Source of the DNA: Puniceicoccales bacterium
GTDB lineage: Bacteria > Verrucomicrobiota > Verrucomicrobiia > Opitutales > UBA953
DNA length: 54,586 nucleotides
Direction of reading: 5' to 3'
Assembly: GCA_031256995.1 (NCBI GenBank)
Contig: JAIRPL010000024.1
Coordinates: 1-54,586, forward strand
This document shows, piece by piece, positions 46,801 through 54,586 of the stretch (within the stretch, counting starts at the first letter, position 1; every line of letters begins with the position of its first letter). The notes below the pieces were generated by a model. That model was given only the letters and a program-made list of their open reading frames with translations. It ran no database searches and had not been told where the DNA came from. Both the position numbers and the translations under genes were made by a program.

Positions 46801-49800
46801 GGATCTCCTGCGTGGCGGAATTCGCCCCGGGCACGGAGGAGCCGGTGAAATCCGAGTCGTTAAAATTGACGATCCGCACGTCCGCGACGATGAAGCCAAG
46901 GGGGGCGCCCACGTCGACGTTGTCGACCGGGATGCTCCGCCCGCCGGCGGTGACGCGAAGCTGGGAGAGATTACCGCTTCCCGGCAGGCTTCCGGCGATG
47001 CTGATTCCGCTCAGGGCGCGCGCGATGACGTATGTCGCCTCGTTCTGGTAGGCGGTGAGGTTCAGCACGGAGCGATGGTCGTCGCCGGGGGTCACGCCCG
47101 ACGACCCCTCGAAGGACAGGATTCCGGCGGTCTGCAGGCCAAGCTCGCGCCCGATGGCAAGCTCGGCGTCCGCGCCGATGGTGACGTTCCCGGACGGGGT
47201 CACGGCGGGGCGCCGCGAAAGGCCCGGGTTGGTGGAGGAGCCGTTTTGAAGCGCTTCGGCGCCCAGGGCGGACGCGCCGATGACGAGCCTTCCGTACGCG
47301 CCAACCCGCACGTCGCCGACACCCGCGAGAACGCCGTGGATCGCGGCGGACGCGCCCCGGGCGGCGCCCGTGCCCGTGCCGGCCGCAAGCTCCAGCGTGT
47401 TGCCGGAGGGATTGTCAAACACGAGGGCGGAGTGCTGCCCCAGGTAAAGATCGGAGCTGGCGGCCGTGGCCGTGGCGGGCTTCCCGATGGAAAGCTCGCT
47501 GTTGACATGGACCGAGGCCGTGGGCGTCAGGAGCGGCGCGCCGGAGGCAGGGGGGGGCGCGGAGGCGCCATCCACACTGAGGCCGCCACCGATCGCCAGC
47601 GGGGTGGAGGAAGCAAAGTTCAGCAGCCCCTCGCGGACATCAAAGGCGCCGGAGAACGCGGACTGGTCGGCGGAAAGGACGAGCGCGCCCCGCCCCTCCT
47701 TGGCAAGGCCGGCGCCGGCATCCAAGGCCGAGGCCGCGAGCGCCCTGCCGGTCGAGAGGGTGGTGGTGTCACCGGAGACATCGAGCACGCCGCCCTTTCC
47801 GGAGATCACGATGGCGGTGCTGGCAAGCGCGCCCGAGGCGTCCACGCGCAGGGTGCCCAAGGCGGAGGCCGAGCCGAGTGTCAGCGGCCCGCCGGGGATC
47901 GCGGCGGCGTCAACGGCCTCGACCATGCCGGCGGAAATGTTCAACGCGCCCTTTGCCGTGACGGCGTTTCCGGCATTGGCAAGCACGAGCACGCCGGCGC
48001 CAAGCTTTGTGAGCGCGCCCTCCGTGGCGGCGTCCGCCCCGGCGGTTGCCGCGCTGTGGACAAGGCCCTGAAACTCCACCGCGACGCCGGCCGGAATCTC
48101 GACGGAGCCGCCCGCCGCGCGCAGGGAAAGCGCGCGGCCAGCCCCGATCACATAAGTGGGAAGAGCGCCAGAACCCTGGGGCGACGCCGTGGTGGCGGTG
48201 TTCCAGTCGGAGGCGGCATTGGCGTCCGCCGCGAAATTCAGCACGAGCGCGCCGGCACCCGAAAAACCGTCAAGCGGGGATGCCGCGGCGCTGCCCGCGT
48301 CGCCACCGAGGATGAAGGACGCCGAGCCGAAGGCGGCCGGGGCCGTGGCGGTGATGCTCGCGCCAGCGGTGGCGCGCCAGGCGCCGGAAAGTGTGTTCCC
48401 CTCAAATCCCAGCACCGTTGCCACGGCGTCGGCGACGTGCACCTCGCCCGCGCCGAGCAGGGCGCCGCGCCAGTTTTGCGGGGCGGCGCTGATGCGCAGC
48501 ACGCCACCGGCGGCCACGGTGACGGCGGGCGCGCTGGACTCATTGTTCAGGCCGAGGGCGGATTCGTGCGCGAGCGTCAGCACGCCGCCCTGGACCGTGG
48601 CGTTGCCCGAGAAAACCGCGCTGTTGTCCGACGACAGGACAAGCTCGCCCTGGCCGGATTTTGTGAGCACGGAGGCGTGGGGGATGTTGCCGGAGTCCAG
48701 TCCCGCCGTGAAGCCGGGGCTGGAAACGTGCTTGGAGAGGGCGAGACTGGAGTCCGCGCCGATGTCGAACACGCCACCCAGGCCGGAAAGGGCCACGGTG
48801 TTGGCCGGAAGATTGGCATCACCCGCGACCGCATAGGCGAGACTGCCGGAGTTGGCGGCCACGCGCAGGGTGGCCGAGACCGCCGAGGCGCCGGTGCCGA
48901 AGCCGAGCGTGAGTTTCCCCGCGCCGAGCGAGTCCACGCCGTGCGCGCCGGCGATCGCGGTCGAACCGGCGATCTCCAGGACGCCAGCCCGCACCTCGAC
49001 CGCGCCCGCGAAGGCGGAATTGTCGCCGTGGAGGGCGAGGATGCCCGTGCCGAGCTTGCGCAAGGTGCCGCCGGAGAGGGTTCCGGAGTGCACAACCCGT
49101 GTCGTGTCCCCCACGGTTTCCACGTAGCCGGAGTTTGCGGATCCCAAAATGACATTGCGCGAGGCGAGGTCCAGAGAGGCCGTCGCGCGAAGGGTGCCGG
49201 ACCCGGTCTCGTCACCCGACACGGCGCCGCCGAGGAACAGCGTGTTGGAGGCCGCGCCAAGCGCGTCCGCGCTGGAGACGGAAAGGAGGCCGTCGCCGCG
49301 CACGACGACCCGGCCCTCAAAGGTGCTGGCATTCGCCGCGCCGGACATCGTGACCGTCACCGGGGAATCCACCAGCAGGGTGCCGCTTCCCCCGGATGCG
49401 CTCGCGAGCGCCTGGGTGAAGTCCATGGCCGCGCCGGTCGTGGAGTCGAGACCGGCGGACTGCGTGTCGATGAAGCCAAGGCGGAGCGTGGCGGAGCTGG
49501 CGGAAACCCCGTTGAGGGTGATCCCGCCCGTGCCCGCCGAGCCGGTGTTCACGAGTGTCAGGATGCCCCCGGAGATCTTGATGGCGCCGGCCCAGCCCGC
49601 GTTCACCGACGCGGCGGCGGACAGGGAGAAGGAGCCTGGGCCGAGCTTCTCGAAGCCCGCGCCGGACAGGCGGCCGGAGTGGAAGGCGTTTGTGACGGCG
49701 GTGGCGGCGTCGATGAACGCGCCCTGCGAGCCAAGGTTGATGTCGCGCGAGCCAAGCGCGAAGGTGCCCGAGAGGCGCAAGGTCCCGGATCCCATGTCGC

Positions 49801-52800
49801 CGGCGCCGCCGTTTCCGCCAAGGGTCAGCGTGTTGTCCAGCGCGCCAAGGGCGGAAAGCGAGGAGACGGCGACGGTTCCGCCGCCGCGCACGACGACGTC
49901 GCCGTGGAAGCCGGAATTCGAGCCGGTGACCGTGGCCGTCACCGGGGAGTCCACCAGGAGGGTGCCCCGCGCGAAGGCGCCGCCGCCCAAGTCCGCGCTG
50001 GAAAGGTTGTTCTGGAAGGTGAGCGCGGCGCCCGTGGTGGCGGCCGAGCCGAGGCTCAACGTCGTGCTGCCGGCATTGAACGTGATGTCCCCCGTCCCGG
50101 CGGAGGAGGTGTTCACAATCCCAAGCTGGCCCGCGTCCACGCGGATCGGGACGGAGGCGGCGCTCGCCGTCCCGGAAAACACCAGCGCGCCCGCGCCCTT
50201 CTTCACAAGCTGCGGACCGCTGCCCACCGTGGAAAATGTCCCCGCGAAACCCAGGGTGGCGCCCGCGTTCACAACCTCGATCTCGTTCGACGCGGCGCCA
50301 AGCGCCAGGCCGGCGAGCTGGAGCTGGGAAGCCGCGCCGCCTTCATACTTGAATTTGCCCGCGCCGTCGGCGGCGATCACACCGCCCAGCTGGATGGTGG
50401 CACCCGCGCCGGAAACCACACCGAAGTTTGCCGCCGTGGCGGTGGCATTCGCGAGCAGTGTCGCGCCATCCCGCGCCATGAAGGTCCCCGTGAAGGCGGT
50501 GTTGTCTGCCGTGAGACCGAGGGCTTGGGTGCTGCCAGTGGCGACAACCGCGCCCGTGCCGGAAAGCTTGTTCGCAAACACATTCGAGCCTGTCGCCGAC
50601 AACAGCAGATAGCCCGTGGGAGCGGAAGGTTGCGCCGACGTCGGCCCTTCCACCGTAACCGTGACTGTATCATTCCTGTTGAATACAGCGTAAGCACGTG
50701 GCGTCCCCGACGCACTGGCAAGTTCCAAAATGCCGCCCTTTATCCCGGCAGAACCTTTGTAAGAGTTATTCGCAGCTTTCAGTTGCAGCCGGCTGCTGGC
50801 GCCTGTTGCAAACACGGAGCCGGAGGTTGCAGTCATCCCCTCATAAACAAAATTGCCGCCAGCCAACGCTGAAATCAACCCGCTGTAGACCAGCGTCGAG
50901 GCCGCGCTTTCCGGTTTGATCACCAAAGTTTTGGAACCCAGGTTGATCGTGGCAGTAGAGGAGGAAGAAATCCCCTTGATGGTGGTCGACGTGTCAACGG
51001 CAGTTATGTCGAATGTCCCACTGCTTCCGCTGAAAATCACCCCGGAGGATTGCGCGATGCTCCCGGTTCCGGACAACTTCAGGGTTGCGAGAGTCCCAAT
51101 TGTTGTGGAGCCGGTGTATGTGTTTATCCCGGAAAGGGTTTGTTCCGGGGAACTATATGTCCATATATCACCCACCACCTCAAGATTGAGGACACGTGAA
51201 GCGTCGGCGGCGGAATCGTCGGCAATGACCCCAGCAAACGTGCCGGAATGATCCCCGGAAATCCTGAGTGTGGAGGCGGCGTCCGCGCCGCCGGGATTGC
51301 CGGCGACCGTGGCGGAAAGGTCCCGTGCGCCCGTGTTGGTGATGAGGGTTCCCGCCGCCCCATCAAGTTTCTGGATGGTTTCGCTTTTTCCGCGCAGATC
51401 GAATTTTGCGCCGGCCTCGGAGAGGTTCAGGAGGGCGGTGTTGTTGATCCGGGCATCGTCTTGGAGATACAACCCGCCAGCGGATTTGACTTCGATCGTG
51501 TTGTCCTTCACGTCCAAGGTTCCGGCAAGCAGGAGGGCGCCTTGCTTGACGGTCACATCCTGCCCGCTGCCAACCGCATGGCTGCCGTTGGGGAGGAGGA
51601 GGGTGCCCGCGCCGTCCTTGGTGAAACCGGATTGGATGGTGCCGGCCTCAACCCGGGCGTCGGCCTCGGCGATGTCGATGGTCCCGGTGCCATCGCCCGC
51701 GATGTTGAACCAAAGCTTTCCGCCCGCCGCATTGTTGCTGGCGCGCCCGGTGTAGCGGAGCTGCCCTCCGGTGTTGAGGGTGAGTGTCCGGCCCACGTTT
51801 CCTTTGCCCAGCGGCGCCGGGTCACCGGCGGTCTCGGTGAAAAGCCGTCCAACCTCCAGCGTTCCCCCGGAGATGGCGACGCCTCCGCTGAACAAATTTC
51901 CGTTGTTGGAAAGAGTCCATTTTCCGGCCCCCGTCTTGACAATGGAGAGCGCGCCCGAGCCATTGTCGGCCAGGACGCTGGAGATGGATCCCACGCCCGC
52001 GCCGCCGAGGTTCAGCGTGAAGGCGGTGGCGGCGGCGGCCTTTGCCGCGGAATAGGAGAACGCGCCCGTGAGATACACCCCCTTGCCCGTGGCGGAGGTG
52101 GACTCAAGCGTGGCGGAGTCTCCGGCAAACCTGAACGGGCGGTCGCTAGTGTTCAGGAGTGTCGTGCTGGCATTGTTCAGCGAGAGTGTCGCGCCGGTGT
52201 CGAGGGTGAATCCGGTGAAATAGGTCGAGTTGTCCGTCTTCCCGGTGCCGAGCAGGGAGGGGACGTTCGTATTGGAAATGACGGGGACCGAGTCCGCCCC
52301 GGCGTTGTCGGCGACGAGTCGCGCGCCTGCCGCGAGGTTTATCGCGCCCGTGAAATCGTTCGCGGAGGAACCGGCGTTGGCGACGGCCAGGGTCAACTTG
52401 GCGCCAGCCCCCAAATCAAGCCAGGTCTCCCCGGAGATGCGGCCGGTGGTGTTGGTGAAGGTGAACGTGCCATCCTCGATGGTGATGCCAACCTGGGGAT
52501 TGGTCACCTTGTAGGCGCGGGGCACGATGACGTCGGAGATCTGGATGTCCGTGGCAAGAGTGGCGGGGATGGCGCCGGTCCCCTGTTTCGCGACGCTGAA
52601 GCGCGTGATCAGCCTGTCGCGATAGGCGGCGGGGGCGGAGGTGCCGTCCTTGCTCCACGCAAGCGTCGTGGCGGATTTGTCCCAGTTTCCGGTGGCGCCC
52701 GCCCAATAGAAAATCGTCGGGGCATCCTCGACGCTCATGCTGAGCGTGTTGCCATTGTCCTTGTAGCTGAAGAGAAGCTGGTGGACATCCGGATCGACCG

Positions 52801-54586
52801 GGGCACCCGAGATGAGGAAATCAAGCTTCGCGGTGGGGTCGGAGGTCAGGATGCCGGCGAGCGTGTTGGCGGCGGAGCCGGAAAGCGAAAGGATGTCGAA
52901 GTCCGCATCGGGAGCCCGGTCATCGAGGAAATTGAATGACAATGCGGGCTTGGCGCCGGAATTGAAGGAGAGGATTCCGTTGGACAGCACCAGCTTGTCG
53001 TGATCCGTGGCGGAATTCACGTCGAAGACGAGGGTTGCGACGCCAAGCGAGAGACTGCCGTCGATGGTGAGCGTCCCCGTGGAGAGCGCGCCACTGGTCG
53101 CCAGCGATGGGTCGGCGATGTGAAGAACGTGGCCACCGGTGAGGGCGAGGTTGCCGGAGATATCCGCGGCGGGGGTGCCTTTCCGCCCGGCGAAGGAGGC
53201 GTTGGCGTTGTTCAGGACGATGTTTTTCCGGGTGGAGCCGTCCAGGAATGTCAGGACGCCGCCCGCCCCGATCTCGACACTGGCGCTGTTTGCCGGCCAG
53301 GCGGTTGTGACGGCAAGCGTGCCGCCGTTGGCATCCACCTGGAACGCGCCCGTGAAACCGGCGGCGTTGGTGAGCGTGGCGGTGGAGCCAGCGCCGGATT
53401 TGCGGATGTTTCCAGCGCCCGTGACGGCATTGGGGAGCGAAATGGCGCTTGTCCGGTCAAACCTCAGGGTGCCGCCGGCGTTGAGCGAGATTGGCGCCGT
53501 CGCGTGAAGCACCGCGTTATCAAGAAGCTCTAATGCGCTTCCACTTCCGTTGACCGTGTAGCCGGGGGCGGAGGCCATGGAGTTGTCCACCGCGATGGAA
53601 AGAGTCCCCCCGTTGATGGTGGTGGCTCCGGTGAATGAGCTTCGTGCGTCAGAGAGAACCATTTTTCCGGCACCCGCCTTGACGATGCTGGAGACGCCGG
53701 AAGTGCCGGGCTTATAGGAGTTCCGAAGAGAGGTTGTCACACTGAGCAGGGCATTTTCCGCCACCGTGAAAGTGACTGTCGGCGCATCGCCGTAGCTCAT
53801 GTTAAAACCGAAGCCGACACCGCCAAGGATGGATTCGGTGGGCGCGCTTGATGTGGCACCGGGGAGGGCGTTCACCGTGATGTCTTCAATCACGAACCTG
53901 TTTGCGACGCTGCTGTCGCCAGTATTGACGTCATTCACCAGCCTGCCGCCAAGGAGTGTCGTGGGGCCAAGGCTTACTTGATTGCCTTGGCCCGTTTTCC
54001 ACACGAGTTCGGCGCCTTCCTTGATGGTGGTCGTGAACACCTTTGAAAAATTTCCATCATGCCCCGCCCAAAAACAGTCCCCGTAAATATGCCATTTTGC
54101 CCCGTCCTCCAGGACAATGGAGCTGCCGACAGCATTGTTGATGAAAGGAGTCGACGGTTGATAGCCCCCGTCGCGGGAGAGTTCCCAAATCCCCTCGACA
54201 ATGCGTATGGTCGTAAGCAGATCTTGGCTCTTCTTTGTCCGGTCGATGGAGTTGCTATTCGTAAAATCAAACCGCAGCGTCCCTTGCCCGTACTTTTCGA
54301 GGGTGGTTCCGGCGGCGATCTTGGCTTGAAGATCCACCCTTTGGCCTGCGGCAACGTCAATAGCAAGCACCCCGGTAAGGGAGGCAAGGCAGGCGGCAGC
54401 GGTTTCCGCGTTGGGTGCGATCCGGGAGCTGTCGCTGGAACCGGAATCCCGTGTGATGCGGGAAACCGAAAGGGAGCCGGCCGCGTTCAGAAGGATGCTC
54501 CCTCCGGAAAACTCGATGGACTTAAGCCTTGTCGTCCCTGTCCCAGTGAAATTGTGGTCCCCGGAAACGGATGAGGTCACAAGCGC
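37892..54586 (-). CDS. Giant autotransporter with PATR repeats and C-terminal beta-barrel, 5' partial
   Basis: The frame is open to the right edge, so the signal peptide and the start lie outside; at least 5564 residues are visible. The passenger is an extended beta-helix of autotransporter-associated beta-strand repeats: at least 20 copies of the pattern KxGxGxLxL..N.YxGxTxVxxGxLxL, for example LVKTGAGTLTLGARNTLRGA and VVKTGPGTLTLTAVNDYAGA. Near 38950-39300 is a pertactin-like junction (SHVLYVRAGYNKSAATSGTRIPLVATDG). The last 290 residues (about 38780-37895) form the barrel (AFWLRAYARQLDTDLG...) and end in YRHRF, with the terminal Phe required for outer-membrane insertion by the Bam complex. 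The GC bias makes very long antisense frames that are not genes. Ligand unknown; adhesion or surface-layer roles are usual. Confidence 0.93.
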   Translation of the reverse strand, partial: ALVTSSVSGDHNFTGTGTTRLKSIEFSGGSILLNAAGSLSVSRITRDSGSSDSSRIAPNAETAAACLASLTGVLAIDVAAGQRVDLQAKIAAGTTLEKYGQGTLRFDFTNSNSIDRTKKSQDLLTTIRIVEGIWELSRDGGYQPSTPFINNAVGSSIVLEDGAKWHIYGDCFWAGHDGNFSKVFTTTIKEGAELVWKTGQGNQVSLGPTTLLGGRLVNDVNTGDSSVANRFVIEDITVNALPGATSSAPTESILGGVGFGFNMSYGDAPTVTFTVAENALLSVTTSLRNSYKPGTSGVSSIVKAGAGKMVLSDARSSFTGATTINGGTLSIAVDNSMASAPGYTVNGSGSALELLDNAVLHATAPISLNAGGTLRFDRTSAISLPNAVTGAGNIRKSGAGSTATLTNAAGFTGAFQVDANGGTLAVTTAWPANSASVEIGAGGVLTFLDGSTRKNIVLNNANASFAGRKGTPAADISGNLALTGGHVLHIADPSLATSGALSTGTLTIDGSLSLGVATLVFDVNSATDHDKLVLSNGILSFNSGAKPALSFNFLDDRAPDADFDILSLSGSAANTLAGILTSDPTAKLDFLISGAPVDPDVHQLLFSYKDNGNTLSMSVEDAPTIFYWAGATGNWDKSATTLAWSKDGTSAPAAYRDRLITRFSVAKQGTGAIPATLATDIQISDVIVPRAYKVTNPQVGITIEDGTFTFTNTTGRISGETWLDLGAGAKLTLAVANAGSSANDFTGAINLAAGARLVADNAGADSVPVISNTNVPSLLGTGKTDNSTYFTGFTLDTGATLSLNNASTTLLNTSDRPFRFAGDSATLESTSATGKGVYLTGAFSYSAAKAAAATAFTLNLGGAGVGSISSVLADNGSGALSIVKTGAGKWTLSNNGNLFSGGVAISGGTLEVGRLFTETAGDPAPLGKGNVGRTLTLNTGGQLRYTGRASNNAAGGKLWFNIAGDGTGTIDIAEADARVEAGTIQSGFTKDGAGTLLLPNGSHAVGSGQDVTVKQGALLLAGTLDVKDNTIEVKSAGGLYLQDDARINNTALLNLSEAGAKFDLRGKSETIQKLDGAAGTLITNTGARDLSATVAGNPGGADAASTLRISGDHSGTFAGVIADDSAADASRVLNLEVVGDIWTYSSPEQTLSGINTYTGSTTIGTLATLKLSGTGSIAQSSGVIFSGSSGTFDITAVDTSTTIKGISSSSTATINLGSKTLVIKPESAASTLVYSGLISALAGGNFVYEGMTATSGSVFATGASSRLQLKAANNSYKGSAGIKGGILELASASGTPRAYAVFNRNDTVTVTVEGPTSAQPSAPTGYLLLSATGSNVFANKLSGTGAVVATGSTQALGLTADNTAFTGTFMARDGATLLANATATAANFGVVSGAGATIQLGGVIAADGAGKFKYEGGAASQLQLAGLALGAASNEIEVVNAGATLGFAGTFSTVGSGPQLVKKGAGALVFSGTASAASVPIRVDAGQLGIVNTSSAGTGDITFNAGSTTLSLGSAATTGAALTFQNNLSSADLGGGAFARGTLLVDSPVTATVTGSNSGFHGDVVVRGGGTVAVSSLSALGALDNTLTLGGNGGAGDMGSGTLRLSGTFALGSRDINLGSQGAFIDAATAVTNAFHSGRLSGAGFEKLGPGSFSLSAAASVNAGWAGAIKISGGILTLVNTGSAGTGGITLNGVSASSATLRLGFIDTQSAGLDSTTGAAMDFTQALASASGGSGTLLVDSPVTVTMSGAANASTFEGRVVVRGDGLLSVSSADALGAASNTLFLGGAVSGDETGSGTLRATASLDLASRNVILGSANSGYVETVGDTTRVVHSGTLSGGTLRKLGTGILALHGDNSAFAGAVEVRAGVLEIAGSTAIAGAHGVDSLGAGKLTLGFGTGASAVSATLRVAANSGSLAYAVAGDANLPANTVALSGLGGVFDIGADSSLALSKHVSSPGFTAGLDSGNIPHASVLTKSGQGELVLSSDNSAVFSGNATVQGGVLTLAHESALGLNNESSAPAVTVAAGGVLRISAAPQNWRGALLGAGEVHVADAVATVLGFEGNTLSGAWRATAGASITATAPAAFGSASFILGGDAGSAAASPLDGFSGAGALVLNFAADANAASDWNTATTASPQGSGALPTYVIGAGRALSLRAAGGSVEIPAGVAVEFQGLVHSAATAGADAATEGALTKLGAGVLVLANAGNAVTAKGALNISAGMVEAVDAAAIPGGPLTLGSASALGTLRVDASGALASTAIVISGKGGVLDVSGDTTTLSTGRALAASALDAGAGLAKEGRGALVLSADQSAFSGAFDVREGLLNFASSTPLAIGGGLSVDGASAPPPASGAPLLTPTASVHVNSELSIGKPATATAASSDLYLGQHSALVFDNPSGNTLELAAGTGTGAARGASAAIHGVLAGVGDVRVGAYGRLVIGASALGAEALQNGSSTNPGLSRRPAVTPSGNVTIGADAELAIGRELGLQTAGILSFEGSSGVTPGDDHRSVLNLTAYQNEATYVIARALSGISIAGSLPGSGNLSQLRVTAGGRSIPVDNVDVGAPLGFIVADVRIVNFNDSDFTGSSVPGANSATQEIQVNAALAWYNANTANAHGIFNVAENNSFVLGHRPDYDEAARPGGLLQDRAESAVFTGDIGGVGSSWNGRSLTKSGKGELVLYRANDYTGKTEVLDGVLTLQSVDAAGVYAGTDAAVDVKTSSSVLRFDLRQHENPADTGTYDRPVDGTYARVIGGYGDVEKLNSGTLVLSSRQAYSGTTRVLGGTLAITAGPDALASSGRVEIASGASLDYSGATGSGPVVLKNLDGAPGSSLVLPAGGLLDVGQTGGVNTGSGTFGGALDVSHLTSGVIPVIAKRGGGTFSLAGDYSALSASLVVHEGVLSVEDAALNLSGARLTLNAPATRFEATTPGSTPLRLLSLDGVLGSVLRFEAHSLWVASGGTFGGTLYGAGELRVLGGRLTLAGDNSTLFSGRATIREGTLALDGAGSLSNAAAIEIAPQGALTASFDISGATPTGGAPVVVRSLTSSSASLPDEISPQSQSIVVLGANTLRVSGAGVQGGVRFRGVIKGQGGLEKAGPHELLLSNTQGYAGLTKVEDGVLTLAGAGSIGASAGLALTGQDARFDASQVTGSAALRSLSGVAGSSIAAGTARLLVGGLDETLAGESAPGSYGDGSGLFAGTISGLNGLVKGGSGVLELTAAQAALRGGVLVEAGTLRLAGESGLPNASGLSLATGALLDIATHLDAPGGAPEVTLKNLSGGAGAVRLGSNTLRVDGGASSSFDGEFSGDVDSLLLVGSPASNVLRLTGASTGFLGEVRVAPGAALALSGSFASAKGLSLGELATAGLSGTGSGVWRNLDMAADSRVDAGANPVSLGTSGGQDGAGTIAGVIAGTSTLGKHGSGLLTVLVPQEITGLVTLHEGSLKIAGTGSLSSAAGLHLGAHTILNLGDVSSGRAVLRNLTSDAQAPGAVAHLGGIELTVGVKDLPGTGGGTLGAVLDGASGSVVKTGPGTLTLTAVNDYAGATRVEQGTLALAGQGGIASSSRLTLEAGAGFDASALASGTTVLKSITAGAGSDVSLGGGTLTLQIGASGTDTGDSLFAGILRGAASTRLLKDGPGELVVVSGNSATFSGRVSVVDGSLLLRDLGGVGGGAITVDGSLGLLAGGTFANVIDGYGDVRAAGAAQAPVRVTLGTANTGFGGSFSVGANATLFAPAPGSLGMPTVALNLSSGGALELGGTAFDLDTRPVTLGPGGGSMLLAPGLSATLSGVLSGAADAPLSIVAAGAGVAPSLTLLSVAPLQGAVNVEGARLLLSQGGSLAASAGLGLSGAVLDISGLDATATGLARLDGDAGSVVELGDGRTLAIGQGVFSGVFSGTDSTLVKTQAASSGNLLALTNPDALRGFSGTLRVTAGGGTLALAVTRLPVALDIGADATLRLEPAAGSVLDFSGATGAAGAAFAANATLDIRSGSFALPDAARLLSAGAVLAIGPGATGLAGSPADMAGKRLSFQGGSLLFGSTLLAPETPLQNLAQLDATGGGRVLLPLGSSLPAASLPDPALNVFDLAAAPEMRQVLLIQADGVTLPGQLELRDENGAVFSQPVRRELVDAGGETLGAFYFAHAVSLDGSNASPASRGLYLGYGLDRVEAGSGKVVRLDSTGARNAAPAVLARLSGLGGFEITGAAGQSVLVGNGLNDYAGPTRIAAPAGGSYTVRLVADSALGRTRSITLDGAAVLDMGGRAQATGTLSGPAESAIVLGSLTLEDGTYAGRISGGLAADAVSLRKTGPGVLHLGGAADYSGVTHVSGGTLRFGGTLGAGAAGAPNVHTGEFRLDAGATLGFATAAGERLDGVISGGGSLLQDGPGVLHVASPLNTYSGGTRVTGGVLLARSITALGTGVTTIDSAVPALSDGSPVAAAATLAFDLSGALWERPVEFAGNGGVLRLDSDAAFGSPGMGGFTGAGALVKTGAGTLTLGARNTLRGAVDVFDGRLALATADSLALASGLSLHAGSSATAAQPQTFQSLVLDAGATYDSAGMALTLHAGSAAGVDLLNVATLTKAGEGVLSIASSFAAPLVVNGALDVQSGTLRLAFDPDGAVVKAGSVSFSADATIDVGGYDLGAILGADASILIATNSAIPAASLPKKYLFDGHEPAATDYATLQFTNAPAGFGSGLYISASLRWNDIHIDDAGKFDLADGVFDITGEHLFTYSLADRQDFAGKSAVGWDGRTLTKRGVGTLILAVPQYYTGDTRVEAGVLRVGDAAHPSAALGARDLEIGGDYVGTIRVASGASVVFNQSVPQVLRGGLAELSVTEGAAPLVEKSGPGTLTFLGTVAFSRGTIRNTEPLSVLRFEGAADIGTLELRGDAVFASETASAGRVSLNGSARLEVAPGSSLAVTGEFTLAGTPSIALAPGATLRVSAPFETSSQVGLEVGPRALFVLGAAARIGSDISGGGLIEACGATFEAQNVTASLTVSASTAATLSGTLTGALSNSGSADIGAVTGDIENSGRLRLRQWSNGSIRNNAGAVLESAASHGGDVHNSEGALLSLDAGRSRTDIAGALYNSGTVRFGNLGHTLGVRVLHNEVAGVAGFFDLETDYGAAANSDRVVLDPSTPVADHDGSHVLYVRAGYNKSAATSGTRIPLVATDGAPLSEVSYPNATFVLDPRSDTDAGLYHYVLQDAHTPVLRADGYSGTVTAAANFAAAVSPAWFAQTDNLLLQLVELRSDLATSARDAGEKASTAPGGGAGDAKSAAFSALPATSSAFWLRAYARQLDTDLGVANLPDYRANQYGADVGYDAAFLVDNARLHIGGFAGYQTTRIHLRDNRGGKGDADSAAFGLYAAYVRPDGWFATAIAQGQTFDVDYTATTAATPQGRENAHRGQYEDLAAGLAFELGKRISLPLPHSLHLEPTFNLAWTHVIADSYSTTIRAIDDAPLQISPDDADVFRAGAALRLGAAFALGGVSTLHPYVRASLAYETSSGGGITATARGRDESARLDPNVDGLRGSIGLGAALRLTSSQSLQLDYEATYGAKYTIPYSITVSYRHRF
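48990..50110 (-). repeat. Two tandem copies of a 582-bp (194-residue) block in the autotransporter passenger
   Basis: At the protein level TLLVDSPVTATVTGSN.. and TLLVDSPVTVTMSGAAN.., SLSALGALDNTLTLGG and SADALGAASNTLFLGG, and AFHSGRLSGAGFEKLGPG and VVHSGTLSGGTLRKLGTG recur in the same order. The DNA landmarks at 49361 and 49943 are 582 bp apart, a whole number of codons. Confidence 0.65.

Overview
The window is high-GC DNA, probably from a member of the Verrucomicrobiota and most likely of Opitutaceae type. I infer this from a PEP-CTERM surface protein, a giant autotransporter built from autotransporter-associated beta-strand repeats, a GH95 fucosidase, frequent start codons without a recognisable Shine-Dalgarno motif, and an array of dispersed repeat elements. 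No rRNA, tRNA or CRISPR array was seen, so the placement rests on gene content only.

Layout. A left-truncated PEP-CTERM protein (2-2074) is followed by 1.85 kb without credible genes that holds a 60-bp tandem repeat and five copies or fragments of a MITE-like element with about 33-bp terminal inverted repeats. A minus-strand group follows: sixA, a short-chain-dehydrogenase-like protein with a long disordered tail, an orphan PAS histidine kinase and aroC (9089-3927). A TatD-family hydrolase faces a second minus-strand group: an M20 peptidase, an RsuA/RluB-type pseudouridine synthase, a site-2-protease-like membrane peptidase, a RodZ-like protein, and a YugP-like protein that has lost its zinc-binding residues (15030-10293). 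Then come rplM-rpsI with a clear terminator, and purH plus a 3-beta-HSD-like epimerase on the minus strand.

The accessory region is 18981-26491. A structured leader with an attenuator-like hairpin precedes an operon of three genes: a 1540-residue protein joining an N-terminal GHKL/sacsin-like ATPase to a C-terminal SF2 helicase, then two small unknown proteins that look distantly related to each other. Downstream lie a nested inverted repeat, a frameshifted IS5-family transposase remnant flanked by short direct repeats, a cluster of TTTAAT/ATTAAA boxes, and a Fic gene that has lost its N-terminal half. I regard this operon as the best candidate for an undescribed system, probably for defence or genome maintenance; that role is inference.

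The right half holds a PpiD-like periplasmic chaperone, a GNAT acetyltransferase, an ABCG-like half-transporter, panC, a TerC/Alx family protein, a secreted GH95 fucosidase, a divergent MFS transporter, and a minus-strand autotransporter of at least 5564 residues that runs off the right edge. Two proteins in the window (YugP-like and SDR-like) look like pseudoenzymes, and one repeat-element end has become part of a coding sequence.
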